Source: Paenibacillus pasadenensis (GTDB lineage: Bacteria; Bacillota; Bacilli; Paenibacillales; Paenibacillaceae). From it: DNA of 64,000 nucleotides. The stretch lies in NCBI RefSeq assembly GCF_023715725.1, contig NZ_JAMBOT010000001.1, forward strand, positions 620,001 through 684,000, given 5' to 3'. The notes below the pieces were generated by a model. That model worked only from the letters and a program-made list of their open reading frames with translations, did no database searches and was not told where the DNA came from. Shown here piece by piece: positions 54,167 to 64,000 of this stretch (positions are counted from its first letter, which is position 1; each line of letters opens with the position of its first letter). Position numbers and translations under genes: made by a program.

Positions 54167-56014
54167 CTAGAAAGGATCATCCTGCCGTTCCTTGAGCTGT
54201 CTTTCTAGGGCGATAATCTCAACTTGGATCTTTGCCGCTTTCAGCACATCGCCGGCTTTCTCCGCTCGCAGCGCTTCTTCCCTGCGAATCTCGATTTCCT
54301 TAAGACGAGGCACTTTTTGAATTTCATGAATGTATGCCGCAAGCAATTGCTCGTCGAAAGGAGATGCGTCCTCGTTCATCAAAATGGAAGCAGCTGCTCT
54401 TTCCAGGCGTTCATCCTGCAAGGAAGCGCAATACCGACTGGCATCCGGTTCGTGTCCCTGTGCGTAGTAAGCGTATAGATAAGCGGCAAGCGCCGCATGA
54501 TCCTCTACATTAAATGCATCTCCGAGCCGGTCATATACGCTCCGCGCTATTTCCGCATCCCGCATCATCACACTAAGCAGTCGACGCTCCGCACGCTGGT
54601 AGGCGGGCAGCAGGGCTGGCGCCTTCGACGCACGCCTTGTTTCATTCCTACCATTATTCCACGAATTGTCGTTCTTATCCCTGTCCGGTTTTGATTTCTG
54701 CCGCTCGCTCCAGATGCTGTGGCAGTCCTGCTTAAGCGACTCCAGGGAAATTTCAAACTCGCGCGAAAGTTCCTTCAGATAAACTTCCTGCTCCGTGCGG
54801 GAATCCAGTTCCGCCACTATGCCGACTGCTTCCATGACATAGTTTTTGCGGCCCTCTTCTCCTATGAGTGTATGATTCCTGCGGGAATATAATAGCTTAA
54901 ATTTAGTTACGGATACGGGATGCTCGATAACCTCTCTTATGAAGGTTTCCGCACCAAAACGCGTAATATGCTCGTCCGGGTCCATGCCCTTCGGAAGGAT
55001 GGCAACAAGCGCCCTCAATCCCGACTTTTCGAGAATCGGAATAGATTTCATAACGGCGGCTTGTCCAGCGTCATCCCCGTCATAACAAAGGATGACTTCG
55101 TCCACCTCTCGATTAAGCAGCACGGCGTGTTCGTCAGTCAAAGCGGTTCCCATTGTGGCAACTCCATTTTTGACTCCGGCCGACCAAGCCTTAATCACAT
55201 CCATATATCCTTCGAACAGGACAGCGGAACGCTTTTTACGGAAAACGGGCCGGGCCGCATGCAGCTGATACAGCAGCTTGCTCTTGGCAAACAGCTTCGT
55301 TTCCGGCGTATTTAAATACTTGGGCTTTGAGTCATCCATGACACGGCCGGCAAAACCGCATATTTTGCCGTCCTTGGCCCGGATCGGGAACATGATGCGG
55401 GCGCGAAATCGATCCACATACCCGCTTCCGTCGTTTTTGGCCGAAAGCAGACCCGCTTTTTCCAGCAGCTCGGGCTCGTAGCCCCTCGATTGCAGAAATC
55501 TGGTTAGCGTGTCCCACCCGTCGGGCGCAAATCCGATGGAAAATTCGTCGATCAGCCTGCCGCTCAATCCCCGCTTCAGCAAGTAAGCTCTGGCTTCCTG
55601 ACCTTGCGCGGAATTGTTAAGCAAGTAATGATAAAACTTGGCGGCAAGCTCATGCGCCTCATAAGCGGCGTCGAGCTCAGGATCACGCGGTGAAGAGCCC
55701 TCCGAGGACGATTCCCAAGTAATGGGCATCCCTGCCTGCTCCGCCAAGTAGCGGACGGCTTCCGGGAAGCTGTATCCCTCAATCTCTTCCATAAACCGAA
55801 TGACATTGCCGCCCTTGCCGCAGCCGTAACAATGAAAAATTTGCAGCTCGGGCGTCACCGTAAAGGATGGTGTACGCTCCGAGTGGAACGGGCACAATCC
55901 CTTCATATATTTGCCGTTCTTGGTCAGATGAACGTACTTTCCGACGGTGTCAACAATTTCATGATGCCGGCGCACTTCTTCAATTACGCTTTCCGGAATC
56001 TTGGCATAGGCCAC
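54167..56014 (-). CDS. dnaG: DNA primase DnaG
   Basis: 615 aa from GTG at 56014, preceded by AAGGTGATGAAC. The CHC2 zinc-binding domain ([13 protein letters not shown] and [10 protein letters not shown]) is followed by the RNA polymerase core with GFAGRVMDD and the TOPRIM acidic motifs ([17 protein letters not shown]). The C-terminal helicase-binding domain (about 450-615) is less conserved. Ends 19 bp before sigA. Confidence 0.97.
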   Translation of the reverse strand: MAYAKIPESVIEEVRRHHEIVDTVGKYVHLTKNGKYMKGLCPFHSERTPSFTVTPELQIFHCYGCGKGGNVIRFMEEIEGYSFPEAVRYLAEQAGMPITWESSSEGSSPRDPELDAAYEAHELAAKFYHYLLNNSAQGQEARAYLLKRGLSGRLIDEFSIGFAPDGWDTLTRFLQSRGYEPELLEKAGLLSAKNDGSGYVDRFRARIMFPIRAKDGKICGFAGRVMDDSKPKYLNTPETKLFAKSKLLYQLHAARPVFRKKRSAVLFEGYMDVIKAWSAGVKNGVATMGTALTDEHAVLLNREVDEVILCYDGDDAGQAAVMKSIPILEKSGLRALVAILPKGMDPDEHITRFGAETFIREVIEHPVSVTKFKLLYSRRNHTLIGEEGRKNYVMEAVGIVAELDSRTEQEVYLKELSREFEISLESLKQDCHSIWSERQKSKPDRDKNDNSWNNGRNETRRASKAPALLPAYQRAERRLLSVMMRDAEIARSVYDRLGDAFNVEDHAALAAYLYAYYAQGHEPDASRYCASLQDERLERAAASILMNEDASPFDEQLLAAYIHEIQKVPRLKEIEIRREEALRAEKAGDVLKAAKIQVEIIALERQLKERQDDPF

Positions 56015-56061
56015 TCGTTCATCACCTTCGTCTAAATAACACGTATTACTATTCGCTGGTC

Positions 56062-56520
56062 CTAAACGTTTTCCTGCCTTGCAAGTAAAAGTTTTGTCAG
56101 CTTTTGTTGAAAGGCTGTCTTATCCTCGGCTGTCATCGGTTTAGGCCCTTTTGTCCTGCCGCCGCTGCGCCGGATGACGCTATGCTCATGGCGCTGGGCC
56201 ATAAGGGCATCCATCGTTTCGTCCCGGTACACTTTTCCGCGAAAGCCGATAGCCTGGGCGCCCTTGGCGAGCGCCACAGCCGCCAGGCCGTAATCGCCCG
56301 TAACGACAATATCCCCGCGGCCGACCCGGTTCAAAATGTACAGGTCCGCCGATTGGCTGCTCCGGTCCACATGGGCAATTTCCATTCCAGGCTCCGGCTG
56401 CAGATGATGGTCATAAGAAGCAACCATCAGCACCGGCACCGACATGGGAAAAGCGACGTCCATGATTTCCCGTTTAACCGGACAAGCGTCCGCATCCACG
56501 ACTATGCGCAAATCACCCAA
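56062..56520 (-). CDS. yqxD: UPF0178 (YaiI/YqxD) family protein
   Basis: 152 aa from TTG at 56520: GGGAGG lies 8 bp upstream and the product begins (M)GDLRIVVDADACPVK, the family start. The longer frame would run into ppsR. IVVTGDYGLAAVALAKGA and RTKGPKPMT are family landmarks; the fold resembles PIN-like nucleases. Function unknown. Sits before dnaG as in B. subtilis. Confidence 0.88.
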   Translation of the reverse strand: MGDLRIVVDADACPVKREIMDVAFPMSVPVLMVASYDHHLQPEPGMEIAHVDRSSQSADLYILNRVGRGDIVVTGDYGLAAVALAKGAQAIGFRGKVYRDETMDALMAQRHEHSVIRRSGGRTKGPKPMTAEDKTAFQQKLTKLLLARQENV

Positions 56521-56578
56521 ATGCAACGCCTCCCTTGCATAAACGGCAGAGCAGGCGCGGTATATGCCGTTTAGCTGA

Positions 56579-57400
56579 CTAGCTGCCGCGAATCCGCTCC
56601 ATAATGATGCTTGCCGTCTCTTCCACTGCACGATGGGATACATCCATCGTGAAACATCCGATTCGGTCCGTAATTTCCTTGGCGTAGGCCAGCTCCCGTT
56701 CAATGCGCTCAGCCGTTGCATAGGAGGCGCTGTCGGGAAGACCTAGCGCCTTCAAACGTTCCTTGCGGATGACGTTCAAATAATGAACGCCGATCGTCAG
56801 CCCGATTACCCGTTCCTTCGGAATGGTGAACAGCTCCTCGGGCGGCTTCAGCTCCGGTACAAGCGGCACGTTGGCCACTTTGTATTTTTTGTGCGCAAGA
56901 TACATGGAAAGCGGTGTTTTGGAAGTTCGCGAAACGCCTACAAGTACAATATCGGCTTTTTTGATTCCAGTTGTATCTCTGGCGTCATCATATTTTACCG
57001 CGAATTCCACCGCTTCAACCTTGCGGAAATAATCTTCGTCAAGCACATGGTTAAGTCCTGGTTCCTGCCTGGATGGCATACCGGTCTTTAATTCAAGGCT
57101 GTGAATGAGCGGTCCCAGCAAATCGATCGTTTCAACCGAGCTGTCTTCGCCGAGTCTGACCATCGCTTCCCGCAGATGCGGAAGCACGAGCGTATAAAGA
57201 ATGATGGCTCCATTGCTTTTCGCCAGCTCCACCACTTTGGCGAGCGCCGCTTCGTCCGTGACGAAGGGCACCCGGCGGATTTGAGGAACGATGGGATGAA
57301 ACTGTGCGGCTGCTGCGCGAACAACCAAATCCCCGGTATCGCCTGCGGAATCCGACACGACATAAACAATGACATCCCGATTGTACGCGTTTAGGCTCAA
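56579..57400 (-). CDS. ppsR: Bifunctional PPDK kinase/pyrophosphorylase PpsR (YqfL type)
   Basis: 273 aa. DUF299 protein: VYVVSDSAGDTGDLVVRAAAAQF, the P-loop-like LVGVSRTSKTPLSMYLA, and the C-terminal IGCFTMDVSHRAVEETASII. Such proteins inactivate or reactivate pyruvate phosphate dikinase by ADP-dependent phosphorylation. In B. subtilis yqfL follows ccpN, a gluconeogenic repressor, after glyS; here no ccpN intervenes. It starts 18 bp after glyS. Confidence 0.9.
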   Translation of the reverse strand: MSLNAYNRDVIVYVVSDSAGDTGDLVVRAAAAQFHPIVPQIRRVPFVTDEAALAKVVELAKSNGAIILYTLVLPHLREAMVRLGEDSSVETIDLLGPLIHSLELKTGMPSRQEPGLNHVLDEDYFRKVEAVEFAVKYDDARDTTGIKKADIVLVGVSRTSKTPLSMYLAHKKYKVANVPLVPELKPPEELFTIPKERVIGLTIGVHYLNVIRKERLKALGLPDSASYATAERIERELAYAKEITDRIGCFTMDVSHRAVEETASIIMERIRGS

Positions 57401-57418
57401 TGAACCGCCCTCCTTTTA

Positions 57419-59506
57419 TTAGGACCAGACCAGCTTGGAAAAATCCGCGTAAGCGGCGGCATCGCGTGCAATGCCCGATAGCAGCGCCAGACGGTTGCGG
57501 CGTACCGCCTCATCCTCGGCCATAACCATAACGGAATCAAAAAACGCCGTAATTGGCTCGCGCAGCTCCGTAAGACGGTTTAATGCCGCAGCTGCGTCGC
57601 CTGCAGCGAGCGAACGGTGGAACTGCACGCTAACTTCGGCAGCCGCTGCATATAGGCGTTTTTCGGCGTCAGCTTCCAGAAGATCAGCGTTCACAGCCGC
57701 ATCCGGCTCTGCCTTAGCGGCCAAGTTCGCCGTACGCGTAAGCGCGTCTACAACAGACTTAAATTCCTCGCGTTCCTGACCGGCCGCTCGAGCAAGAAGA
57801 ACAGCTGCCCGTCTTACCGCCAGGTTAAGGTCATCAAAACCGGCTGCAAGAGCCGCGTCGATTACATCGTAGCGGTTGCCTTGTTCAGTCAGCACATTTT
57901 TGAGACGAAGAGCGAAGAAATCGTAAAGATCTTTACGGATATCGCTCCGGTCGCGTTTCAAGCCGCGCTCTTCATGAGAAGCAAGCGCCAGATCGAACAG
58001 CTCCGTCAGCGTAACGGGAAGCTGATGGGCCATCAGCGTCTGCACAATGCCCGCTGCCTGCCGTCTGAGCGCATAAGGGTCCTGAGAACCGGTCGGGATT
58101 ATGCCTATCGAGAAACAGCCGACAATGGTGTCCAGTTTATCCGCAAGGCTAACCAAAGCGCCCGGCAGGGAAGCCGGAGCGGTATCGCCCGAGAAGCGAG
58201 GCTGGTAATGCTCGTTAATAGCCTCAGCGACTGATTCGCGTTCGCCGGCTTTGCGCGCGTAGTCTTCGCCCATAATGCCTTGCAGCTCAGGGAATTCGTA
58301 CACCATCTGCGTCACGAGGTCGAACTTGCAAATTTCGGCGGTGCGAACCGCGTCGCTTGCCGTCTGCTCCTCTGCGCCCGCAGCGGCGGCAATGCCTGCC
58401 GTAAGCTTCACAATGCGGCGCACCTTGTCCGCCACCGTGCCAAGCTCTTCATGGTAAACGATCGTTTCCAGCTTTTGCAAAGCAGTGCCGATCGCCAGCT
58501 TCTGATCTTCCGCATAAAAGAACTTAGCGTCCGACAGACGAGCGCGAAGCACCTTTTCGTTGCCCTTGGCGACGTTCTCCAGCGATACGGCGTTGCCGTT
58601 GCGGACCGTCACAAAATAAGGCAGCAGCTTGCCGGAATCGTCAAGCACCGGGAAGTAGCGCTGATGCTCGCGCATCGACGTAATCAGCACCTCTTGCGGA
58701 ATTTCCAGGAAGGCTGGATCAAAAGAACCGAACAGCACGGTAGGCGTTTCGACAAGGAAAAGCACCTCTTCCAGCAAATCGTCCTTAATCGTAATCGTCC
58801 ATCCGCGCTGCTGAGCCAGCTCTTTGATCCCGTCGACGATCAGCTCCTCACGCTCGGCGATGTCGGCAATGACATGCTGCGAACGGAGCGCTTCAACATA
58901 CTCGGAAGGCTGGCTGATAACGGCATCTCCGCCAAGGAAGCGATGGCCGCGCGTAACGTTGCCGCTGCTGACGCCGGCGATTTCCATAGGGACAATATCC
59001 GAGCCGTACAGGGCAATAAGCCATTTAATTGGACGCACAAATTTCAGCTCGTATGCGCCCCAGCGCATGTTTTTCGGGAATGTCATCGACGTTACGATTC
59101 CCGTCAGTCCTTCAGCCAGCACCGAAGCCGTATCTACGCCGAGACTGGATTTGTTGGCGTACACGTACTCCACGCCCGCAAGCTCTTTAAAAAACAATGC
59201 CTCGGGCTCTACGCCTTGGCTGCGTGCGAAGCCAAGCGCCGCTTTGCTCCAGTTGCCTTCGGCATCCTGGGCGATTTTGCGGGAAGGGCCTTTAACCTCT
59301 TCGTTTACATCCGATTGTTTCTCCTCAACCGACTCGGCCAAAATGGCAAGCCTGCGCGGAGTTGCATAAGCCCGCACTTCTCCATGGCCAATGCGCGACT
59401 CGTCGAGCCACTTGACGATGCGCTCCTGCAGCTGGTTCACGGCCGCGCGCACAAAGCGGGCTGGCACTTCTTCCAATCCGATTTCGAACAGCAGATCCTT
59501 AGCCAT
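57419..59506 (-). CDS. glyS: Glycyl-tRNA synthetase beta subunit
   Basis: 695 aa, full length. [16 protein letters not shown] start, the [22 protein letters not shown] segment, [20 protein letters not shown] and the C-terminal DALR-like anticodon-binding region ([21 protein letters not shown]) are typical. Forms an alpha2beta2 enzyme with GlyQ; its start overlaps glyQ by 8 bp. Regulated by the upstream T-box. Confidence 0.96.
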   Translation of the reverse strand: MAKDLLFEIGLEEVPARFVRAAVNQLQERIVKWLDESRIGHGEVRAYATPRRLAILAESVEEKQSDVNEEVKGPSRKIAQDAEGNWSKAALGFARSQGVEPEALFFKELAGVEYVYANKSSLGVDTASVLAEGLTGIVTSMTFPKNMRWGAYELKFVRPIKWLIALYGSDIVPMEIAGVSSGNVTRGHRFLGGDAVISQPSEYVEALRSQHVIADIAEREELIVDGIKELAQQRGWTITIKDDLLEEVLFLVETPTVLFGSFDPAFLEIPQEVLITSMREHQRYFPVLDDSGKLLPYFVTVRNGNAVSLENVAKGNEKVLRARLSDAKFFYAEDQKLAIGTALQKLETIVYHEELGTVADKVRRIVKLTAGIAAAAGAEEQTASDAVRTAEICKFDLVTQMVYEFPELQGIMGEDYARKAGERESVAEAINEHYQPRFSGDTAPASLPGALVSLADKLDTIVGCFSIGIIPTGSQDPYALRRQAAGIVQTLMAHQLPVTLTELFDLALASHEERGLKRDRSDIRKDLYDFFALRLKNVLTEQGNRYDVIDAALAAGFDDLNLAVRRAAVLLARAAGQEREEFKSVVDALTRTANLAAKAEPDAAVNADLLEADAEKRLYAAAAEVSVQFHRSLAAGDAAAALNRLTELREPITAFFDSVMVMAEDEAVRRNRLALLSGIARDAAAYADFSKLVWS

Positions 59507-60386
59507 TCTGCTCCACCTCTTTCTTCAGCAGCGGGAAGCCGAGGCGCTCCCTCTCCTCCAGATAAGTCGCCGCGCATGCGCGGGCCAGATTCCGAACGCG
59601 CTGAATGTAGCCTGTACGCTCCGTTACGCTGATGGAGCCGCGCGCATCCAGCAAATTAAACGTGTGCGAGCATTTAAGCACATAGTCGTAAGCAGGAAAA
59701 ACAAGGTTTTGCTCCATCGCGCGGCGCGCTTCCTCTTCGTACATGGAGAAGAGCTGGAACAGCATTGCGGAGTCGCTCGTTTCAAATGTGTATTTGGAAT
59801 GTTCATATTCGGGCTGCAGGAATACGTCGCCGTAAGTGACGCCGTCTACCCACTCCAAGTCGAACACGTTCTCTTTTTCTTGTATATAGGAGGCAAGACG
59901 CTCCATTCCATACGTAATCTCAACCGCTACCGGGCTAGCATCGATTCCGCCAACCTGCTGGAAATAGGTAAACTGCGTAATTTCCATTCCATCCAGCCAT
60001 ACTTCCCAGCCAAGACCCCAAGCGCCAAGCGTCGGAGATTCCCAGTTATCTTCTACAAAACGAATATCGTGATGCAGCGGATCGATTCCGAGGCGCTGTA
60101 AACTTTCCAGGTACAGCTCCTGAATGTTGTCCGGCGACGGTTTCAGAATAACCTGAAACTGATGATGCTGATAAAGACGGTTCGGATTTTCCCCGTACCG
60201 GCCGTCAGCCGGGCGGCGGGATGGTTCAACGTAAGCAACGTTCCACGGCTCAGGCCCGATGGAGCGCAGGAAGGTCATCGGATTCATCGTACCGGCGCCC
60301 TTCTCCGTATCGTACGGCTGGACCAGAATGCAATTCTGCTCGGCCCAGAATTGCTGGAGCGTCAGAATCATGCCTTGAAAATTCAT
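59499..60386 (-). CDS. glyQ: Glycyl-tRNA synthetase alpha subunit
   Basis: 295 aa, family length. Catalytic class II subunit: [33 protein letters not shown] start, [53 protein letters not shown] and [15 protein letters not shown]. Overlaps glyS by 8 bp and is preceded by a glycine T-box leader. Confidence 0.97.
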   Translation of the reverse strand: MNFQGMILTLQQFWAEQNCILVQPYDTEKGAGTMNPMTFLRSIGPEPWNVAYVEPSRRPADGRYGENPNRLYQHHQFQVILKPSPDNIQELYLESLQRLGIDPLHHDIRFVEDNWESPTLGAWGLGWEVWLDGMEITQFTYFQQVGGIDASPVAVEITYGMERLASYIQEKENVFDLEWVDGVTYGDVFLQPEYEHSKYTFETSDSAMLFQLFSMYEEEARRAMEQNLVFPAYDYVLKCSHTFNLLDARGSISVTERTGYIQRVRNLARACAATYLEERERLGFPLLKKEVEQNG

Positions 60387-60474
60387 AGTTGGCCACTCTC
60401 CTTTTCGGATCTAACTGACTTGCCGGAGTTTACCGGCTGTTTGGGGATCAGATCATAGGAAGGGCCCCCAGAGA

Positions 60475-60735
60475 CGCCAAAAAAACCCCCGTCCCTACGT
60501 CTGCGCCACAGACGTAGGGACGAGAGCTTACATCTCCCGCGGTTCCACCCTACTTGGCCTCCAAAACCACGCCAAACCGGCGCGGTCAGCAAGCCCGCTT
60601 TCCTGAAATCACGTACTCCGGAGTGCCTCTCGTCTGTTTATTCCGACCAGGCTTCCACCGTCCCTGGCTCGCTGATTCTATCTTGCGGAATGGGTAAACA
60701 GACTTTCTTCTCCATCATCGTCCGTCTAAGCATAT
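60475..60735 (-). promoter_or_regulatory. Glycine T-box riboswitch ahead of glyQS
   Basis: The minus-strand T-box consensus AAGTAGGGTGGAACCGCGGG is complete at 60555-60536. Stem I has paired ends (GTCTGTTTA / TAAACAGAC) and the AGCGAGCCAGGGACGGTGG apical motif. The specifier is probably GGC (60627-60625, followed by A), a glycine codon read by tRNA-Gly(GCC). The downstream terminator has 13-bp arms (GTCCCTACGTCTG / CAGACGTAGGGAC, 60521-60491) and a T7 run. Uncharged tRNA-Gly should favour antitermination. Confidence 0.95.
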
Positions 60736-60741
60736 TTTCTC

Positions 60742-60770
60742 ATTGTAGTAGAATCTAATCTCTGTGTCAA
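60742..60770 (-). promoter_or_regulatory. Sigma-A promoter of the glyQS leader
   Basis: Minus strand perfect TTGACA (60770-60765), 17-bp spacer, TACAAT (60747-60742). The start would be about 60735, just before T-box stem I. Confidence 0.9.
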
Positions 60771-60789
60771 GACAACAATTCGGAGGCAA

Positions 60790-61638
60790 TTACTCTCCAT
60801 CTTGGACTTCCTTTTCATCCGGTATAGCCTGATCCGGTTCGGACTCTTTGTGCTGCCGCCTGCGCTCTGCCGCCTGGGCCGCCGGAGCCGAGAAACGATC
60901 CAGCTGATCCAGAAACCCCCTCGTTTTGAGGCGCAAATCAAGATGAGTGTCCATCAGAGAGCGCAAAGCCGTCTTAAGCTGCTGTCTCGTATTGGGCCTG
61001 ACCTGTATCGAACCAAGACGGCGAAGATCAATGGCCGAGAAGAGTCTCAGCAGCTTGTAGGTGCCTTCTTCCAGCAACATGGCTGCGGGATCACGGCTTA
61101 TGCAGCGTCTGCAAAGGATGCCTCCGCTCTGGGGACTGAGGCGATAGGGTCCTTGATCCGAGCCGCAGCCGACGCATGTTTCAAGCTGAGGGGCATAGCC
61201 GGCCGCTTCGAGAATTTTCATTTCGAATAAATGAATGACAATGGCGGCATCTTTACCTTCTCGAAGAGCGTCGTAACAAGCCTTCAGCTGATGAAACAAA
61301 TACGCGCCCGCTTCCTCGTCCTGAAAAGCACGGTCGCAAAGCTCCGCCGCATAAGCCGCGTAAGCCGACAGCTCGATATCTTCCCGCAAACGATGGTTGG
61401 ATTCCATAATCTCGCCTGCGTTCAGCTGGCCGAGCCCGGCATTGCGGAAATAAACGAATTCTCCATAGGTAAATGGCTGTACCAGCGATGTATGACGGCT
61501 GCGGACTTTTTTTGCGCCGCGCGCCATAATGCCTACTTTACCCGCAGAATCAGTCAGCAGCGTGACAATTTTGTTGCCTTCCCCGTAGTCCGTGCTGCGG
61601 ATGACGATGCCCTCCACACGGTAAATCATACGCCTCAC
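60790..61638 (-). CDS. recO: DNA repair protein RecO
   Basis: 282 aa. N-terminal OB fold (YRVEGIVIRSTDYGEGNKIVTLLT), helical core with AAYAAELCDRAFQDEE, and a zinc-binding loop CVGCG...CRRC around 152-180. Mediates RecFOR loading of RecA. The C-terminal tail (DRFSAPAAQAAERRRQHKESE) is unusually long and charged. It lies between yqzL and the glyQS promoter. Confidence 0.94.
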   Translation of the reverse strand: MRRMIYRVEGIVIRSTDYGEGNKIVTLLTDSAGKVGIMARGAKKVRSRHTSLVQPFTYGEFVYFRNAGLGQLNAGEIMESNHRLREDIELSAYAAYAAELCDRAFQDEEAGAYLFHQLKACYDALREGKDAAIVIHLFEMKILEAAGYAPQLETCVGCGSDQGPYRLSPQSGGILCRRCISRDPAAMLLEEGTYKLLRLFSAIDLRRLGSIQVRPNTRQQLKTALRSLMDTHLDLRLKTRGFLDQLDRFSAPAAQAAERRRQHKESEPDQAIPDEKEVQDGE

Positions 61639-61714
61639 TCTCCTCTATCGGACAGGAAGCCTCGCCCTGCGTTAAGCTCATGCGCAAGCATGTTAACAGG
61701 TGAACATGCGGACA

Positions 61715-61750
61715 TGCCAAAACGTCCGGAGCATGCGGCTCCGGACGGGC
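61715..61750 (-). terminator. Hairpin between yqzL and recO (weak terminator or attenuator)
   Basis: Perfect 10-bp arms CGTCCGGAGC (61723-61732) / GCTCCGGACG (61738-61747) with a 5-nt loop; only TTTT follows on the minus strand. Confidence 0.55.
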
Positions 61751-61788
61751 ACAGAAACATGGCAGGATCGCCGGGGCAAGCCTTGCGG

Positions 61789-61959
61789 CTAAACCGTCAT
61801 TGCCTCCCGGCTTCCATCCGCAAGCTCCGCGGTTCCCGCGTCGACTGCAGCGGCCGCATCCCCGCTTCCCGCCTCGCGAAGCTGATCCACTTCCTTGTAA
61901 AGCAAAAACGATTCAACATCACCGGTCATCGCAAAATACGTCCACGAAAAATCCCGCAT
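61789..61959 (-). CDS. yqzL: YqzL-family small protein
   Basis: 56 aa, read directly from the recO-era gap. It begins MRDFSWTYFAMTGDVESFLL then YKEVDQLRE, close to YqzL of Bacillales (FSW..F..TG..E.YLL.KE), and has an Ala/Gly/Asp-rich tail. The RBS AAGGAAG lies 7 bp ahead of the ATG. YqzL is encoded between era and recO in B. subtilis too. Function unknown. Confidence 0.9.
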   Translation of the reverse strand: MRDFSWTYFAMTGDVESFLLYKEVDQLREAGSGDAAAAVDAGTAELADGSREAMTV

Positions 61960-62109
61960 GCCTTATCTTCCTTTCGCTTTCAAAGTGGCTGGCTTAGCGC
62001 TCTGGCCTCTTTAGAATGCGATAAAAGAAGGGTAAGTATGCTGTCAAAAAAAGGGGGTTAAATGGATCGAGCGGCCGCGGCTCGTTTCACCGGCTTTCAA
62101 AACCCGCGA

Positions 62110-63042
62110 TTACTCGTTACGGTACCCAAGATCCTTGAGCACGCGCTCGTGGTTGCGCCAATCTTTTTTCACCTTCACCCACAGCTCAAGGAACGTCTTT
62201 GAGCCAAGCAGCGATTCAATATCCCGTCTCGCTTCTTTGCCGACTTCTTTAAGCAGCGCGCCTTGTTTACCGATAATGATGCCCTTTTGGGAATCCCTCT
62301 CGACATATATAACCGCACCGATATAAACAACGCCGTTCTCCTGAACCTTCATGTCCTCGATCGTAACCGCGATTGAATGCGGAATTTCCTCGCGCGTCTT
62401 CTGCAAAATCTTCTCGCGGATCATTTCCGCGCAGACGAACTGCTCCGGGTGATCCGTCACCTGATCGGCCGGATAGTACTGAGGTCCCTCCGGCAAATAA
62501 CGGTCCAGCTGATTCAGCAGCGTGTCGATGTTATTGCCCTGCAGCGCCGAGATCGGAATGATCTCCGCAAAATCGTACATGTCCTTGTACTGGATAATAG
62601 TCTGCATCAGCTTCTCGTCATCAATCTTGTCGATTTTGTTGAGAATGAGGAAAACCGGCGTTTTGACGGACTTCAGACGTTCGATGATAAAACGGTCGCC
62701 GCCGCCGAAACCTTCCGACACGTCGATGAGGAACAGTACGGCCTCAACCTCGGACAGCGCGCCCTCGGCGGCCTTAATCATATAATCGCCAAGCTTGGAA
62801 TTCGGTTTATGAATGCCCGGCGTATCCAGAAAGACGATTTGTGAATTGTCGCGGGTCAGCACACCGTGAATTTTGTTGCGCGTCGTCTGCGGCTTGTCCG
62901 ACATGATTGCGATCTTCTGGCCGATCATCTTGTTCATGAGCGTCGACTTGCCCACATTTGGACGTCCTACAATGCCGACAAATCCGGAGCGAAACTTAGG
63001 CTCAGCTGTGCTGGAGCCTTTTTTACCTTGGGGACCTGCCAT
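62110..63042 (-). CDS. era: Ribosome-assembly GTPase Era
   Basis: 310 aa. G1 [16 protein letters not shown] (about 27), G2 region [12 protein letters not shown]3 [11 protein letters not shown]4 NKIDKIDD, then a KH RNA-binding domain with [21 protein letters not shown]. Binds the 3' end of 16S rRNA. Its ATG overlaps the cdd stop by one base (TAATG). It has about 17 extra N-terminal residues ([17 protein letters not shown]). Confidence 0.97.
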   Translation of the reverse strand: MAGPQGKKGSSTAEPKFRSGFVGIVGRPNVGKSTLMNKMIGQKIAIMSDKPQTTRNKIHGVLTRDNSQIVFLDTPGIHKPNSKLGDYMIKAAEGALSEVEAVLFLIDVSEGFGGGDRFIIERLKSVKTPVFLILNKIDKIDDEKLMQTIIQYKDMYDFAEIIPISALQGNNIDTLLNQLDRYLPEGPQYYPADQVTDHPEQFVCAEMIREKILQKTREEIPHSIAVTIEDMKVQENGVVYIGAVIYVERDSQKGIIIGKQGALLKEVGKEARRDIESLLGSKTFLELWVKVKKDWRNHERVLKDLGYRNE

Positions 63043-63482
63043 TAAAGCGTCGCCTTCCCTTCATCCGGACGGCTCTCAAGCGAAAAGGCACCGGGCAGCA
63101 GCTCCGAAACCGTCATGACGCTGCGCGCTCCTGTCAGATTTGTCATAATAACCGGCATGTCCGGGCTGCACAGCTCGGACAGCACTTGCCGGCAAACGCC
63201 GCAAGGTGAAATAGGTCCAGCCGTATCGCCTACGACGAGAATCGCCTGGAATGAACGGGGAGCGCAGCCGTCGGCAATGGCGCGGAAAAGCGCCGTGCGC
63301 TCCGCGCAGTTGCACGGGCTGTAAGCGCCGTTTTCGACGTTGCAGCCTTGATGGATATGTCCGTGCTCATCCAGCAGCGCGGCGCCTACCCGGAAGTTGG
63401 AATAAGGCACATAAGCCTTTTTCATCGCTTCACGCGCTTGCTCTGATAGCTGCTGCGTCAATTGTTCCGTTATGTTCGTCAT
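63042..63482 (-). CDS. cdd: Cytidine deaminase
   Basis: 146-aa zinc enzyme deaminating cytidine and deoxycytidine in pyrimidine salvage. NCAERTALF supplies the Zn Cys and catalytic Glu; [10 protein letters not shown] gives the other two Zn cysteines; [14 protein letters not shown] is the family start. The RBS GGGAGAGAC precedes the ATG. Coupled to era (TAATG). Confidence 0.96.
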   Translation of the reverse strand: MTNITEQLTQQLSEQAREAMKKAYVPYSNFRVGAALLDEHGHIHQGCNVENGAYSPCNCAERTALFRAIADGCAPRSFQAILVVGDTAGPISPCGVCRQVLSELCSPDMPVIMTNLTGARSVMTVSELLPGAFSLESRPDEGKATL

Positions 63483-63507
63483 GCTTTATGTCTCTCCCTC
63501 AGCCATT

Positions 63508-63870
63508 TTAAATTGCCAGAAGCCGCCATAACGGCGGCCCCAAAACGAATAACCCGATAAAAACGGAAGCGCCTGCGCAAACAAGCACTGCTCCCGATGC
63601 AGCATCCTTAGCCAGCTTGGCCAATGGATGAAATTCTCCACCGCAAGCCAGATCCGTAACTCTTTCAACTGCTGTATTAACGAGCTCTGCCATTATGACT
63701 AGCGCAATCGCCAGAATGAGAATAGCCCAATCCAGCGATTCGAGCCGGAGTACCGCTGCCAGCGTCAGCACACCCAATCCTGCTGTTATATGAATTTTCA
63801 TATGTTTTTCGGAACGGATCGCATACACGATGCCCGACCAGGCGTAAGATAAGCTCCGCATGAATCCCAT
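63508..63870 (-). CDS. dgkA: Undecaprenol/diacylglycerol kinase DgkA
   Basis: 120 aa with three membrane segments. The motif EKHMKIHITAGLGVL and the catalytic MAELVNTAVERVTDLACGGEFHPLAKLAKDAASGAV with E and N residues fit; Gram-positive members phosphorylate undecaprenol. It starts 7 bp after ybeY and ends 25 bp before cdd. Confidence 0.95.
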   Translation of the reverse strand: MGFMRSLSYAWSGIVYAIRSEKHMKIHITAGLGVLTLAAVLRLESLDWAILILAIALVIMAELVNTAVERVTDLACGGEFHPLAKLAKDAASGAVLVCAGASVFIGLFVLGPPLWRLLAI

Positions 63871-63877
63871 CGGCGTC

Positions 63878-64000
63878 TCAGCCCCTCGTTAAACCTGCTT
63901 GCTGAAGGACCGCTTCTTGTTTGGCGGTCATCACAGCCTCGGACGCGTCATCCTGATGATCGTAGCCGATTAAATGCAGGAAACCGTGCACAAACAGAAA
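63878..64000 (-). CDS. ybeY: Endoribonuclease YbeY (C-terminal part, cut by right edge)
   Basis: 40 codons and a stop remain: [18 protein letters not shown] then [16 protein letters not shown] helix. [11 protein letters not shown] is the three-His zinc motif of YbeY, a rRNA maturation nuclease. It leads the dgkA-cdd-era series, the conserved Bacillales order. Confidence 0.93.
   Translation of the reverse strand, partial: FLFVHGFLHLIGYDHQDDASEAVMTAKQEAVLQQAGLTRG

Noticed and set aside
58280..59632. 450-codon open frame opposite glyS
   Set aside because: glyS is full length on the other strand; the product is His/Arg-rich with no motif.

Overview
The window looks like a chromosomal segment of a spore-forming Bacillales bacterium, most likely Paenibacillaceae (Paenibacillus or Cohnella type). 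Pointers are spoVD, spoVE, rsfA and a ylaJ-like lipoprotein (sporulation), bshC (bacillithiol), a glycine T-box, YesM/YesN two-component genes and LplB/YtcP-type sugar transporters. Nearly all genes lie on the minus strand. No tRNA or rRNA genes, CRISPR arrays, transposases or prophage genes were seen.

Layout. (1) 1-14.2 kb: the division and cell wall (dcw) cluster, read right to left as mraZ-rsmH-ftsL-pbpB-spoVD-murE-murF-mraY-murD-spoVE/ftsW-murG (cut by the left edge). A ladder of 10-bp repeats ahead of mraZ matches an MraZ operator. (2) 14.5-26.1 kb: an accessory carbohydrate module with a predicted beta-propeller protein, a divergent AraC regulator, an AT-rich SRPBCC gene, a beta-helix protein, a lipoprotein-permease-permease importer and its sensor kinase and response regulator. 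(3) 26.4-31.7 kb: ahcY, then bshC-DUF3397-panE-rsfA, which sit directly before mraZ in B. subtilis. (4) 32-35 kb: DUF2626, a secreted coiled-coil protein and an orphan solute-binding protein with an apparent CTG start. (5) 35.2-43.1 kb: phoH-ylaJ-LCP-ylaH-typA and a divergent TerC pair. (6) 43.2-49.6 kb: thiI with its cysteine desulfurase, a lytic transglycosylase, DUF1540, ypuI and a secreted subtilase. (7) 49.7-64 kb: rnpB and the replication/transcription/translation block nif3-trmK-(membrane protein)-sigA-dnaG-yqxD-ppsR-glyS-glyQ-(T-box)-recO-yqzL-era-cdd-dgkA-ybeY (cut by the right edge).

How it works together: region 1 makes lipid II and the septal and spore peptidoglycan machinery. Region 2 is a self-contained sense-and-import unit with no obvious glycoside hydrolase. 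Region 7 is a growth-linked macro-operon.

The least expected signals are non-coding: a dispersed intergenic repeat with inverted ends (9431-9560, 33531-33690, a partial copy at 27671-27725), the MraZ operator ladder, a terminator hairpin that contains the ribosome binding site of the next gene (about 46.87 kb), and an RNase P RNA that reads as A-type rather than the B-type of Bacillus. The 56-aa gene yqzL was found by reading the recO-era gap directly.
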